Assembly (NCBI GenBank): GCA_020637055.1
Contig: JACJWR010000001.1
Span: forward strand, 248,001 to 312,000
Source of the DNA: Actinomycetota bacterium
GTDB lineage: Bacteria; Actinomycetota; Actinomycetes; S36-B12; UBA10799
Direction of reading: 5' to 3'
DNA: 64,000 nt
The notes under the pieces were generated by a model. The model had not been told where the DNA came from and did not search any database. It worked only from the letters and a program-made list of their open reading frames with translations. The translations under genes were made by a program, and so were the position numbers. Shown piece by piece: positions 8,207 through 15,828 of the stretch; within the stretch, counting starts at the first letter, position 1; each line of letters starts with the position of its first letter.

Positions 8207-8584
8207 ATGAGTTACTCGACCCTCTCAGTCGGTGCGGCCCTCCTGCTCGCCGGAGTCACCAGCAGCGCGATGCTGATGTCGGCCTCGGCGTCGTCGGAAG
8301 CCCTGCCGACGGTGGGATCGACGGCGGCCGAATGCTCGATCGGTGACGCCACCATCTCGCAGTGGCACACTGCGCTGGCGGCCGACTCCGTGGTGGTCCA
8401 CGCCGCCACCGCGAGTGGGCTGACCGACTGCGTCGGAGTGCAGGCGACGCTCACGCTCTACGGCCCCGAAGGCAAGGCGATGCGCGCGGGAACCGCAGTG
8501 GTGGATCCAGCCGGCGATGCTGTGTTCTCCTTCGCACCGGTCCCGTCGGACGACTTGGGGCGCACGACGCTGACGATCGCCTAG
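8207..8584 (+). CDS. Small exported two-cysteine protein, third paralogue
   Basis: A 125-residue protein with an N-terminal hydrophobic segment (TLSVGAALLLAGVTSSAMLM), then VGSTAAEC. Its cysteines C43 and C75 have nearly the same spacing as in the two related proteins, followed by VQATLTLYGPEGKAM at the place where the others have FKVTL or FKLTL. The AGGAGGTG ribosome site lies 6 nt before the ATG. The mature sequence shows little identity to the other two beyond this pattern, so the relationship is a structural inference. The gene is divergent from 7586-8029 and ends 7 bp before the convergent HisA-like gene. Confidence 0.65.
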   Translation: MSYSTLSVGAALLLAGVTSSAMLMSASASSEALPTVGSTAAECSIGDATISQWHTALAADSVVVHAATASGLTDCVGVQATLTLYGPEGKAMRAGTAVVDPAGDAVFSFAPVPSDDLGRTTLTIA

Positions 8585-8590
8585 TTGTGA

Positions 8591-9376
8591 CTAGAGGCCT
8601 TGCGTGAGCCCCCATGGTTGCGCGGGCCCCCAGCGGTAGGGATCGAAACGGGGAGCGACCGCAGCGAGGGCCTCGGCAACGTTGAAGTAGTCGCGGTAGA
8701 GCGCGGCGTCGAGAACTGCCGAAGCGACTCCGTGTTCGGCCAGCGTCGACAACTCGTAGAGGTGCTCGAGTTTGGCGATGCCGCCGGCGACACAGACCGG
8801 ACGACCGACCTGCTCGCACACAGTGCGCACCAATGGCAGGTCCGGGCCCTTTCTGGTGGCTTCGCGATCGATCGCGGTTACCACGTAGCCCGGGCAGTCG
8901 GCCGCGACCGCGGCGGACAGTGCGGCTTCGAGCGGCTGGGAGTCCAGTTCTGCACCGGGGGCCCACAACACCCCGTGGGAAACATCGATACCGGCGACAA
9001 CGCGGTTGCCGTGGGCAGCGAAGACCTCCTTCAGCCACTCGGTGTCGGTGAGCGCGGCGGTGTCGATGACGATCCGGTCGAATCCCACCCGCAACGCCCA
9101 GTCGAGGGCCTCCTGGTGGGCGATGCCGCCGGCCATCTGGGTGCGCGCTTTGCCGTGAACCTGAGCGTGGATGGTCGCCAGAGTGCGTCGGTTGGCCTCA
9201 TCGCCACCGTCCAGATCGGCGAGGTGCAGCCAAGTCGCGCCCTGGTCGATCCATGCCCTGGCGTCGGCGACGGGGTCACCGAAGTCTTGCCCGGCGTCGA
9301 TCCGGTTCTTGACCCTGATGGCGGTGGCGCCGGCCGACACTTCGACGGCCGCGAGCAGTGTGAAGCCCGATGTCAT
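8591..9376 (-). CDS. HisA/PriA-like TIM-barrel protein lacking catalytic aspartates
   Basis: A 261-residue protein with the overall HisA/HisF pattern: LLAAVEVSAG at the N-terminus, WLHLADLDGG, an AGGIA phosphate-type loop near residue 82, VAGIDVSHG, VVTAIDREATRKGP and VCVAGGIAKLEHL. In true HisA or PriA the first strand ends in an aspartate (AVDV), which here is E12. The second catalytic aspartate in VTDxxxDGT is replaced: this protein reads T167-A168-I-D-R-E-A-T. The phosphate-binding GGGIR is AGGIA. ProFAR isomerase activity is therefore doubtful. No other his or trp genes are nearby. Substrate unknown; the barrel and at least one phosphate site look retained. Confidence 0.75.
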   Translation of the reverse strand: MTSGFTLLAAVEVSAGATAIRVKNRIDAGQDFGDPVADARAWIDQGATWLHLADLDGGDEANRRTLATIHAQVHGKARTQMAGGIAHQEALDWALRVGFDRIVIDTAALTDTEWLKEVFAAHGNRVVAGIDVSHGVLWAPGAELDSQPLEAALSAAVAADCPGYVVTAIDREATRKGPDLPLVRTVCEQVGRPVCVAGGIAKLEHLYELSTLAEHGVASAVLDAALYRDYFNVAEALAAVAPRFDPYRWGPAQPWGLTQGL

Positions 9377-9466
9377 GGCTTCACCCTAGGCCCTCGGGCC
9401 TTCATCCGGCGGTCATCGAGGACCCGACGCTTATCAGCACGATGGGTTCGGGCTTATGGTCGAGGT

Positions 9467-9709
9467 GTGGCAGACAATCAGGACGCGACGACGTGGTCGG
9501 TCCAGGTCTTCCCCATCCGGAGAACCGTGCGTTCACTGCTGGGCGGGAAGAAGCGAACCACCGTGGGGTACGGCTGGTCCGCCCACGGGGTGCCGGAGGG
9601 CTACGAATACGATCCGGGCCCGTACAAGAGCCACGAGCTGGCCGCCTCCGAGGCCCGGCGCACCCTGGCTGGCCGGGGTGTCCTGACCGGCGACGTCGAC
9701 GGCGGTTGA
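9467..9709 (+). CDS. Small hypothetical protein
   Basis: An 80-residue hydrophilic protein starting at GTG (VADNQDATTWSVQVFPIRRT). It contains VGYGWSAHGVPEGYEYDPGP and an alanine/arginine-rich helical C-terminus. I recognise no family. It has no signal peptide or membrane segment. The ribosome site is weak (GGTCGAG). It is followed 43 bp later by the DUF445 gene on the same strand, so cotranscription is possible. Coding status is supported mainly by the sensible amino-acid composition of this frame compared with the overlapping ones. Confidence 0.5.
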   Translation: MADNQDATTWSVQVFPIRRTVRSLLGGKKRTTVGYGWSAHGVPEGYEYDPGPYKSHELAASEARRTLAGRGVLTGDVDGG

Positions 9710-9752
9710 GTTCCCTGCACCACTGTGCCTGAGCAGTGGGTACGGTGCACGC

Positions 9753-11030
9753 GTGGCTACCACGATGGTGATCGACCAGGGCGACAAGCGCCGCGCGCTG
9801 CGACGTATGAAGGCGTTCCCGCTCGGCCTGCTGATCGGGGCCGCCGTGATTTTCGTCGTCGCCTGGTATTTCGAGAAGCAGCCAGGCTCCCCGGCGTATT
9901 GGGGGTTCATCCGCGCTGCGGCGGAGGCTGGCATGGTGGGAGGGCTGGCCGATTGGTTCGCCGTCACGGCCCTGTTCCGACGGCCCATGGGCCTGCCGAT
10001 CCCGCACACGGCGATCATCCCCACCAAGAAGGACCAACTCGGTGCCAGCCTCGGCGACTTCGTGAGCCAGAACTTCCTCAACCCCGACGTCGTGCGGGCC
10101 CGGGTGGCAGCCGTCGACCCCGCAGGGCGCCTGGGCACCTACCTCGGTCAACCTGGGGCGCGCGCCAGAGTGGTGCGCGAAGCGGCGGCCCTGGCCGCAG
10201 CCGGCATCCGATCGATCGACGACTCGGACGCCCAACTCATCATCCGCAACCTGTTGTTCCAGCAGGCCGCCTCCTACGCCTGGGCACCACCTGCCGGCCG
10301 ACTCTTGGGTGCGGTCGTCTCCGACGGCACCCACGAACCTGCGGTGGACGCCGTCTTCCGCGTGGTGCGGGACTGGATCGCGGGCAACGAGGAGTTGATC
10401 GTCGATCTGGTTGCCGAACGCGGTCCGGCGCAGAACTTCTTCCTGGCCCGGGCGGCCCACGAGGCGGTCGGTCGGCGTGCCTACCGAGAGTTGCTGCGGT
10501 GGGCCGAGGAGGCCGTCAACGACCCCACCTGCGCCACCCGCCGCGCGGTGAATCGTTGGCTCGGCGAGACGGCGGAACGACTGCGCGAAGATCCCGAGTT
10601 GATCGCGCGGGTGGAACTGTTCAAACAGAAGCTGCTCGCCAGCCCCGAAGCACATGAGGCGGTGTTCTCGATCTGGCCGACGACCCGACGCATCCTGTTG
10701 GAGAGTCTGGCCGACGACACCGGAGAGCTTCAACGTCGCGCCGACGAGTGGGTGGCGCAGACCTCGGATCGGCTGTTGCACGACGCGGACTTCCACGACG
10801 GCGTGAACGAGCGGATCGAGTCCGCAGCGGCGTTCCTGGCCGGTCGCTACGGCAACGAGGCGGCGACTTTGATCTCAGAAACCGTCGCCCGCTGGGATGC
10901 GTCGGAGGCTTCTGAGAGGATCGAACTCCAAGTGGGTCGCGACCTGCAGTTCATCCGAATAAACGGCACCGTCGTCGGTGCCTTGGCAGGTGTCGCCATC
11001 CACACGATCGGCACCATTGTGCTCGGATAG
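9753..11030 (+). CDS. DUF445 family membrane-anchored protein
   Basis: A 425-residue DUF445 (YjiN/YheB-like) protein. An N-terminal helix (LGLLIGAAVIFVVAWYFEKQ) precedes the family signature AAAEAGMVGGLADWFAVTALFRRPMGLPIPHTAIIP; a long helical cytosolic region follows, and a C-terminal helix (VVGALAGVAIHTIGTIVLG) anchors it again. The signature in two pieces is GMVGGLADWFAVTALF and GLPIPHTAIIPTKKDQLG. Function is not established; family members are often annotated as membrane organising or stress-linked. The start is the GTG at 9753. A small gene follows 10 bp downstream. Confidence 0.87.
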   Translation: MATTMVIDQGDKRRALRRMKAFPLGLLIGAAVIFVVAWYFEKQPGSPAYWGFIRAAAEAGMVGGLADWFAVTALFRRPMGLPIPHTAIIPTKKDQLGASLGDFVSQNFLNPDVVRARVAAVDPAGRLGTYLGQPGARARVVREAAALAAAGIRSIDDSDAQLIIRNLLFQQAASYAWAPPAGRLLGAVVSDGTHEPAVDAVFRVVRDWIAGNEELIVDLVAERGPAQNFFLARAAHEAVGRRAYRELLRWAEEAVNDPTCATRRAVNRWLGETAERLREDPELIARVELFKQKLLASPEAHEAVFSIWPTTRRILLESLADDTGELQRRADEWVAQTSDRLLHDADFHDGVNERIESAAAFLAGRYGNEAATLISETVARWDASEASERIELQVGRDLQFIRINGTVVGALAGVAIHTIGTIVLG

Positions 11031-11040
11031 GGGATCCGCC

Positions 11041-11199
11041 ATGATCACAACAATCACCGTCTCGGCCGACATCGCCGAGAACGCCCGCCAGATGGCGATC
11101 GGGATGGCCCAGGCCCAAGGCTGGACGAGTATCCAGGCCAGCTTCGTCCGCCAAGTGGGTCCGCGCGAGTACGAGGTGCAGCTGACGGTCTCCCGCTAG
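11041..11199 (+). CDS. 52-residue hypothetical protein
   Basis: A short protein (MITTITVSADIAENARQMAI...) with a predicted alpha segment and a C-terminal YEVQLTVSR strand, and no signal or membrane segment. Its ATG follows GGGGATCC at ribosome-site distance and lies 10 bp after DUF445, suggesting cotranscription. Its stop and that of the convergent deacetylase share the palindrome CTAG at 11196-11199. I do not recognise a family; the acceptable composition and ribosome site support coding. Confidence 0.55.
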   Translation: MITTITVSADIAENARQMAIGMAQAQGWTSIQASFVRQVGPREYEVQLTVSR

Positions 11200-12134
11200 C
11201 CCACCTGGGCGGGTTCGGCCGTCGGTTCGGCCGGAGCCGGTTCTTGTTCGACCGGGGCTAGCAGTTCCGAAACCGTGACCGGCGTCAGGCCGCGTTCCTT
11301 CAAGGCGGGGACCAACTGGGTGAGGATCTCCAGCGTCGCGGGGGTGTTGGGCGCCCCGTTGAGGTGCAGCAGGATGATGGATCCCGGCTGCACTTCCGCC
11401 AGGATTCCCTCGACCGCGAAGCTCGCGTCCGTCACGCCGGTGTCGAAGATGGTGAGGTCGGTGCCCACCGTGTATTCCCCGTATTCGCCGGCCAGAGCCA
11501 CATCGCCGGGATCCTGGCAGAGGCCGGGGAAACGGATGTAGGTGGGCCAGGATTCCGCGTACTGGGCGATCAACTTCGCCGAACGGGCGATCTCGAACCG
11601 CTGTGCCACCTCGTCGCCGGGAGAAGGCAGGCCGTAGCAGTCGTCGGTCCAGCCGGCGTGGCTCCAGGTGTGATTGCCGAACTCGAATGTGTCGATGCCG
11701 GCCATGCGCTCCATAGCCTGTGGATATTGCTCTGCCCACAAGCCGGTGACGAACACCGTGGCGGGGATCTTCTCCGCAGCCAGGTAACTCACCACCGCCT
11801 CGTTGTACTGCGGCGGAAAGATGCCGGCGTTGGTCAAGGCTGCGGTGTCGGCGGCGAACGCGGTATCGAAGGTGATGGCGACCTTCGGGATATCCCGCGG
11901 ACCGTTGCTGATCAACTCGCCGGGCACCGGCGGCGGGATGTCGGTCGGCGCCGGCTGCGCCGGCTCATTGGGTGTCGGTTCCGGGGCCACCGGTTCCGGC
12001 GCCGCCGTGGTCGGGGGCGGCTGATCCACCGCCAGCGGAATCGCCGACTGGGGTCCTTCCGCGAGCACCACAACCGCGGCGCCGGCCACGAGGGCAGCGC
12101 CGATACCAACAGCAATGAGAGCGGGCCGAGCCAT
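11196..12134 (-). CDS. Exported polysaccharide deacetylase (NodB/CE4-like)
   Basis: A 312-residue envelope enzyme with a signal/anchor (ALIAVGIGAALVAGAAVVVL), a Pro/Ala/Glu-rich linker (residues about 40-80) and a CE4 NodB domain. Motif 1 is ITFDTAF rather than the usual TFDDG, so the first metal-ligand aspartate of the DD pair is replaced; TFDAG and TFDNG variants are known in active relatives. Motif 2 is GNHTWSHAGW, with both metal histidines present. Motif 3 is IRFPGLC. A C-terminal ILLHLNG matches motif 5. It would deacetylate peptidoglycan or another N-acetylated surface glycan. The start is the ATG at 12134 (MARPAL), with only a weak ribosome site. Confidence 0.83.
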   Translation of the reverse strand: MARPALIAVGIGAALVAGAAVVVLAEGPQSAIPLAVDQPPPTTAAPEPVAPEPTPNEPAQPAPTDIPPPVPGELISNGPRDIPKVAITFDTAFAADTAALTNAGIFPPQYNEAVVSYLAAEKIPATVFVTGLWAEQYPQAMERMAGIDTFEFGNHTWSHAGWTDDCYGLPSPGDEVAQRFEIARSAKLIAQYAESWPTYIRFPGLCQDPGDVALAGEYGEYTVGTDLTIFDTGVTDASFAVEGILAEVQPGSIILLHLNGAPNTPATLEILTQLVPALKERGLTPVTVSELLAPVEQEPAPAEPTAEPAQVG

Positions 12135-12303
12135 GGCAATGACGGTAACAAGGTCCGGCCCAGCGGCTGGCGACCCCACGCGGGGATGGGGGACACGCCA
12201 CACCGCTGCCGGGTGGCGGTTCGCCGGCGCTGGCGTGTCGGTGCCGACCCGGCCGTTGGGCGGTGAATCCTTGCGACGGGAAGGGCAAACTTCGCGGTAA
12301 CTG

Positions 12304-12759
12304 ATGACTGTCGCGGCAATCTGCGAGAGTATCGGAGACGTGAACGAGCATCAGCCTTTCGAGATTCTGGGCGACGAGCAGTGCTGGGAACTGCTCGGCG
12401 GTGAACAGTTCGGTCGCCTCGCGGTCAGCGTGGCGGGCCGGCCCGACATCTACCCGGTCAACTTCATCATCCACAACGGGGTGATCGTCTTTCGAACGGC
12501 TGAGGGCTCCAAACTCGCCTCGATGGCGATCAACGCGGCGGTCGCATTCGAGGTCGACGGCTACAACCCCGACACCAACGAGGCCTGGAGCGTCGTCGTG
12601 CACGGTCAGGCGAAACTCGTGGAACACAGTCCGGACGAGGACGAGCTGGAGCACCTGCCGTTGTTCCCCTGGAACCTGGCTCCCAAGAACCGGCTGGTGA
12701 AGGTCGAGGCATTCGAACTTTCCGGCCGCAGGTTCGTCGCCGAAGGCCGCCGCGGCTGA
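12304..12759 (+). CDS. Pyridoxamine 5'-phosphate oxidase-like flavin/F420 split-barrel protein
   Basis: A protein of up to 151 residues with the split-barrel PNPOx-like fold: CWELLGGEQFGRLAVSVAGR, PVNFIIHNGVIVFRTAEGSK and SVVVHGQAKLV are the standard strands. In actinobacteria this group (Pyridox_ox_2) often binds F420, FMN or haem, and its members are reductases or stress proteins; the substrate here is unknown. Two starts are possible: ATG at 12304, or the GTG at 12340, which has GGAG only a few bases upstream and begins closer to the conserved fold. The gene is monocistronic in appearance and converges on the shikimate dehydrogenase homologue. Confidence 0.82.
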   Translation: MTVAAICESIGDVNEHQPFEILGDEQCWELLGGEQFGRLAVSVAGRPDIYPVNFIIHNGVIVFRTAEGSKLASMAINAAVAFEVDGYNPDTNEAWSVVVHGQAKLVEHSPDEDELEHLPLFPWNLAPKNRLVKVEAFELSGRRFVAEGRRG

Positions 12760-12775
12760 CGGTCCACCGACCCGG

Positions 12776-13633
12776 CTAGCGCGCCAACGCGCCCAACGCC
12801 GGAATCAAGGCCTCCCGCATGGTGTCGGTGTCGGCGTCCGCATTCGTCCACAAGCGGATTGCGAGGGCACCCTGGTTGACCAACACCTCGATGCCGTCGA
12901 TCACGTCGCATCCGAGGGCAGAGGCCTCTTTGAGTAGTTGCGTGTCGTGGGGGTTGAGCACCATGTCCGCGACCAGCATCCGGCTCGACAGACTATCCAT
13001 GTCGAGGTTCAGGCTCTCCTCGCCCTCCTTCGCGCCGCCGACCGGCGTGGCGTTCACCACGATGTCGGTCAAGGCGGGGATCCGGAAGGTGTCCGACCAC
13101 TCCACCACACCCACCGAGTCCACCCCGATGTTGGTCAGCAGCCCGGCGAGGCGCGCCGCCCGGGAGCGGCTTCGATTGACGATGGTGATCGCCCGGACGC
13201 CAGCCCTGGCCAGCTCCACCGAGACGGCCCGGCCAGCTGCCCCGGCCCCGAAGACGACGGCTCGCGCCCCCTCGGGGTCCATGAACTCCTCGATCGATTC
13301 GAGCACCGCCCAACCCTCGGTGTTCTCACCGATCATGGCGTCGCCGCGACGTGCGGCGCAGGTCGCGCTGCCGATCATTGCGGCGGACTCGGCGAGGCCG
13401 TCCAGGTGCGGCACCACCGCACGTTTGTGCGGCTCGCCGACGGCGAATCCCAGCCAGCCCATGGCACGGGCACCTGCCACCGCGTCGCCGAGGCGCAGCG
13501 AGGAGACTTCCAGATTGAGGTACTCGACCCGGTAGCCGAGTCCGGCGTAGGCCGCTCGCATCATCCCGGTCTGGGGGTTGCGTGCGGCGGGGGAGGAGAA
13601 CATCCCCGTGACCTGACTCACCGTGCCGACCAT
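12776..13633 (-). CDS. Shikimate 5-dehydrogenase-like protein
   Basis: A 285-residue two-domain protein. The N-terminal substrate domain includes VGEPHKRAV, where the lysine corresponds to the catalytic TxPHK lysine of AroE, and IGENTEGWAV, matching the GxNTDG motif. The C-terminal Rossmann domain has VFGAGAAGRAV and VNRSRSRA (NADP-type arginines), then VVNATPVGG. The usual N-terminal SHSLSP serines are replaced by SSPAARNPQ. It could be AroE itself or a quinate/shikimate-like paralogue; no aro genes are adjacent. The frame is open to a GTG at 13684, but the ATG at 13633 has a GGTTGGTGG ribosome site and gives the expected N-terminus. Confidence 0.8.
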   Translation of the reverse strand: MVGTVSQVTGMFSSPAARNPQTGMMRAAYAGLGYRVEYLNLEVSSLRLGDAVAGARAMGWLGFAVGEPHKRAVVPHLDGLAESAAMIGSATCAARRGDAMIGENTEGWAVLESIEEFMDPEGARAVVFGAGAAGRAVSVELARAGVRAITIVNRSRSRAARLAGLLTNIGVDSVGVVEWSDTFRIPALTDIVVNATPVGGAKEGEESLNLDMDSLSSRMLVADMVLNPHDTQLLKEASALGCDVIDGIEVLVNQGALAIRLWTNADADTDTMREALIPALGALAR

Positions 13634-13708
13634 GCCACCAACCTTCGACTCCAGTTCGCTGTCAGTCAACCGACACGCGCGCACCGACAGCGGATAGTGT
13701 CGCTATTC

Positions 13709-14413
13709 GTGCAGAGCATCCGAGCCGTGCTGTTCGACTTCCACACCACCCTAGTGGACGGAGGCGATCCGAGGTCGTGGATCGCCGAGGCGGTCACGCT
13801 TTCGGGTGCCGCCGCGCCGCTGCGCCTCGACGCCGCGGCCGACTTCCTCGACCGGATCTGGGAGCACGCCGGGGATCTCGACCCGGATTCCACCCGGGAC
13901 CTCAACCCGGCCGACCACCGACGTGTGTTCGACCTGTTGATGGAACGCGCCAGGGCCGAGGAGGGCATCGATATCAGCGAGGCGCTGGCCGACGAGTTGT
14001 ACCGGACGATGCCCGACCAGTGGCGACCTTACGCGGACACCCGAGGAGTGTTGGCCTGTCTGCGGGCAGGCGGCATCCGAACCGCGCTGATCTCCAACGT
14101 CGGCATCGAGATCTTCCCGATCCTGGATCGGGAAGGCCTCGCCGAACTCCTCGATTCGGTGGTGCTCTCCTGTCACGTGGGCGCGGTCAAACCGGACCCG
14201 GCGATCTTCGACTACGCGGTGCGCTCGCTGGGCGTCAGTCCAGCGGAATGCCTGATGGTGGGCGATTCGCCGGATGCCGATGCCGGCGCTGCCCGATTGG
14301 GCATCCGCACCCTGCTGCTACCCCGCACCCGCGGCCCGGAGCACGGCCTGTCGATCGTCTGCCGGATGCTGGATCTGCCGGGCTTCGGCCCGGCCGACCG
14401 CTACGAGTTCTAG
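13709..14413 (+). CDS. HAD-superfamily hydrolase
   Basis: A 234-residue HAD-like phosphatase. Motif I is VLFDFHTTLV, in which the second aspartate of the usual DxD pair is H, so phosphomonoesterase activity may be reduced or the protein may be a dehalogenase-like member. Motif II is ALISNVG, motif III is GAVKPDPAIF (lysine) and motif IV is LMVGDSPDADAGAA. An alpha-helical cap lies at about residues 20-100. The start is GTG at 13709; an alternative GTG at 13697 adds four residues, and neither has a strong ribosome site. It is divergent from the shikimate dehydrogenase homologue by 75 bp. Confidence 0.82.
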   Translation: MQSIRAVLFDFHTTLVDGGDPRSWIAEAVTLSGAAAPLRLDAAADFLDRIWEHAGDLDPDSTRDLNPADHRRVFDLLMERARAEEGIDISEALADELYRTMPDQWRPYADTRGVLACLRAGGIRTALISNVGIEIFPILDREGLAELLDSVVLSCHVGAVKPDPAIFDYAVRSLGVSPAECLMVGDSPDADAGAARLGIRTLLLPRTRGPEHGLSIVCRMLDLPGFGPADRYEF

Positions 14414-14425
14414 CTGGGCAGCGAC

Positions 14426-15319
14426 TCAGCCCTGCTCGCTGCCAGCCTGTTCAGCGCGCTGTTCGAAGGCGCCGGCCATGGTCCCCAAGGCTTTGGTGAG
14501 GTCGGTCGGGACGATCCACATCTTGGAGCTCTCGCCTTGCGCCATCGCCGGCAGATGGCGCATGAACTCGTACGCCATCACCCGCTCGTCCGGGTCCTGG
14601 TCGCGGACCGCACCGAATACCTCCTTGACCGCGGCGGCCTCACCGGACGCCCGCAGGCGTTGAGCTTCCGCCTGACCTTCGGCGGCCAGGATCGCGGCCT
14701 GCCGCTCACCCTCGGCGGTGAGGATGGCCGCTTGCTTGTTTCCTTCGGCGGTGAGGATCGCGGCCCGCTTGTCGCGCTCGGCCCGCATCTGCTTCTCCAT
14801 GGACTGCTGGACACTGTCCGGCGGATCGATCGACTTCAGTTCGACCCGGGTCACCCGCAGACCCCACCGATTTGTTGCTTCGTCGAGCACCCCACGGAGT
14901 TGGGCGTTGATCTGGTCGCGCGAGGTCAACGTGGTCTCGAGGTCCATTCCGCCGATCACGTTGCGCAGCGTGGTGACCGTGATCTGTTCGATGCCGATGA
15001 GGTAGTCCTGAATCTCGTAGGAGGCCGCCTTGGCGTCGGTGACCTGGAAGTAGACCACCGAATCGATGTTCACCACCAGGTTGTCCTCGGTGATCACCGG
15101 CTGCGGTGGGAAGGACACCACCTGTTCCCGCATGTCGATCAGGGGCTTGACCCGATCCACGACCGGAATGATCAGAGCCAACCCGGGTTCCAGCGTGCGG
15201 TTGTAGCGCCCGAGTCGTTCCACCAGGCCGGCATGGGCCTGCGGGACGATCCGGACGCTGCGGGCGATCACGATGATCACAATGAGCGCCACCACTGCGG
15301 CGACGATAATGCTCTCCAT
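14426..15319 (-). CDS. SPFH/band-7 (stomatin/QmcA-like) membrane protein
   Basis: A 297-residue slipin/QmcA-type protein. One N-terminal transmembrane helix (IIVAAVVALIVIIVIA) is followed by the SPFH domain (VPQAHAGLVERLGRYNRTL, DMREQVVSFP, VVYFQVTD, IGGMDLETTLTSRDQIN). A coiled coil of alanine/glutamate-rich repeats then carries three copies of an AAILTAEGxxQ unit (residues about 190-225). It would form oligomeric scaffolds in the membrane and often regulates FtsH-like proteolysis or membrane fluidity. The upstream NfeD gene (42 bp away, same strand) is the classic partner, supporting the assignment. The start ATG has AGAGGAT upstream. Confidence 0.92.
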   Translation of the reverse strand: MESIIVAAVVALIVIIVIARSVRIVPQAHAGLVERLGRYNRTLEPGLALIIPVVDRVKPLIDMREQVVSFPPQPVITEDNLVVNIDSVVYFQVTDAKAASYEIQDYLIGIEQITVTTLRNVIGGMDLETTLTSRDQINAQLRGVLDEATNRWGLRVTRVELKSIDPPDSVQQSMEKQMRAERDKRAAILTAEGNKQAAILTAEGERQAAILAAEGQAEAQRLRASGEAAAVKEVFGAVRDQDPDERVMAYEFMRHLPAMAQGESSKMWIVPTDLTKALGTMAGAFEQRAEQAGSEQG

Positions 15320-15361
15320 CAACTCATCCTCTGGGTATCGATTGGTTCATTCCGGCAGTCG

Positions 15362-15784
15362 CTATCCGATCAGCGCCGTGGCGCCGTCGATCTTGAGGAT
15401 CTGCACCTGGTCACCGACCTCGTAGACCGTGAATCCGTCGTACGGTCGGGCACTCCACACGTCACCGGCGATTTTCACCCGGCCTGCGTCTCCTTCGGTG
15501 GCGGCGATCACCACCGCGTACTCGCCGACCAACGCGGCGGCACCCGAGCGAATCTCCCTGGGTGCGGTGAGGTGCCTGCGCGCGACTGGCCGGACCACGG
15601 CGATCATCAGCAGACTGACCCCGGCGAACGCGAGCACCTGCAGCCACGCATCGCCACCGACCGCACCCACCCCGGCCGCAGCCACCGCTCCGGCGCCGAG
15701 CATCGCAAGAACCAAGGTGCCGGTCATCAGTTCCAGACCAAGCAGCGCCGCGGCGGCGATGAGCCACAACAACCAAGGTTCCAC
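15362..15784 (-). CDS. nfeD: NfeD family protein
   Basis: A 140-residue NfeD1b-type protein with two to three N-terminal transmembrane helices (WLLWLIAAAALLGLEL, LAMLGAGAVAAAGVG, VLAFAGVSLLMIAVV) and a C-terminal OB-fold (LVGEYAVVIAATEGDAGRVKI, GDVWSARP, GDQVQILKIDG). NfeD proteins act with SPFH proteins in the membrane. This is the short form without the ClpP-like protease domain. The start is the GTG at 15784. It lies immediately upstream of the SPFH gene, the standard two-gene arrangement. Confidence 0.9.
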   Translation of the reverse strand: MEPWLLWLIAAAALLGLELMTGTLVLAMLGAGAVAAAGVGAVGGDAWLQVLAFAGVSLLMIAVVRPVARRHLTAPREIRSGAAALVGEYAVVIAATEGDAGRVKIAGDVWSARPYDGFTVYEVGDQVQILKIDGATALIG

Positions 15785-15828
15785 AAATAGAAGTTTACGT
15801 CAGTCCTCAGCAATGGCAGGATTCGAAG

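Noticed and set aside
9402..10796. 464-codon minus-strand frame opposite DUF445
   Set aside because: It is antisense to a convincing DUF445 gene and rich in Arg/His/Gly without any domain.
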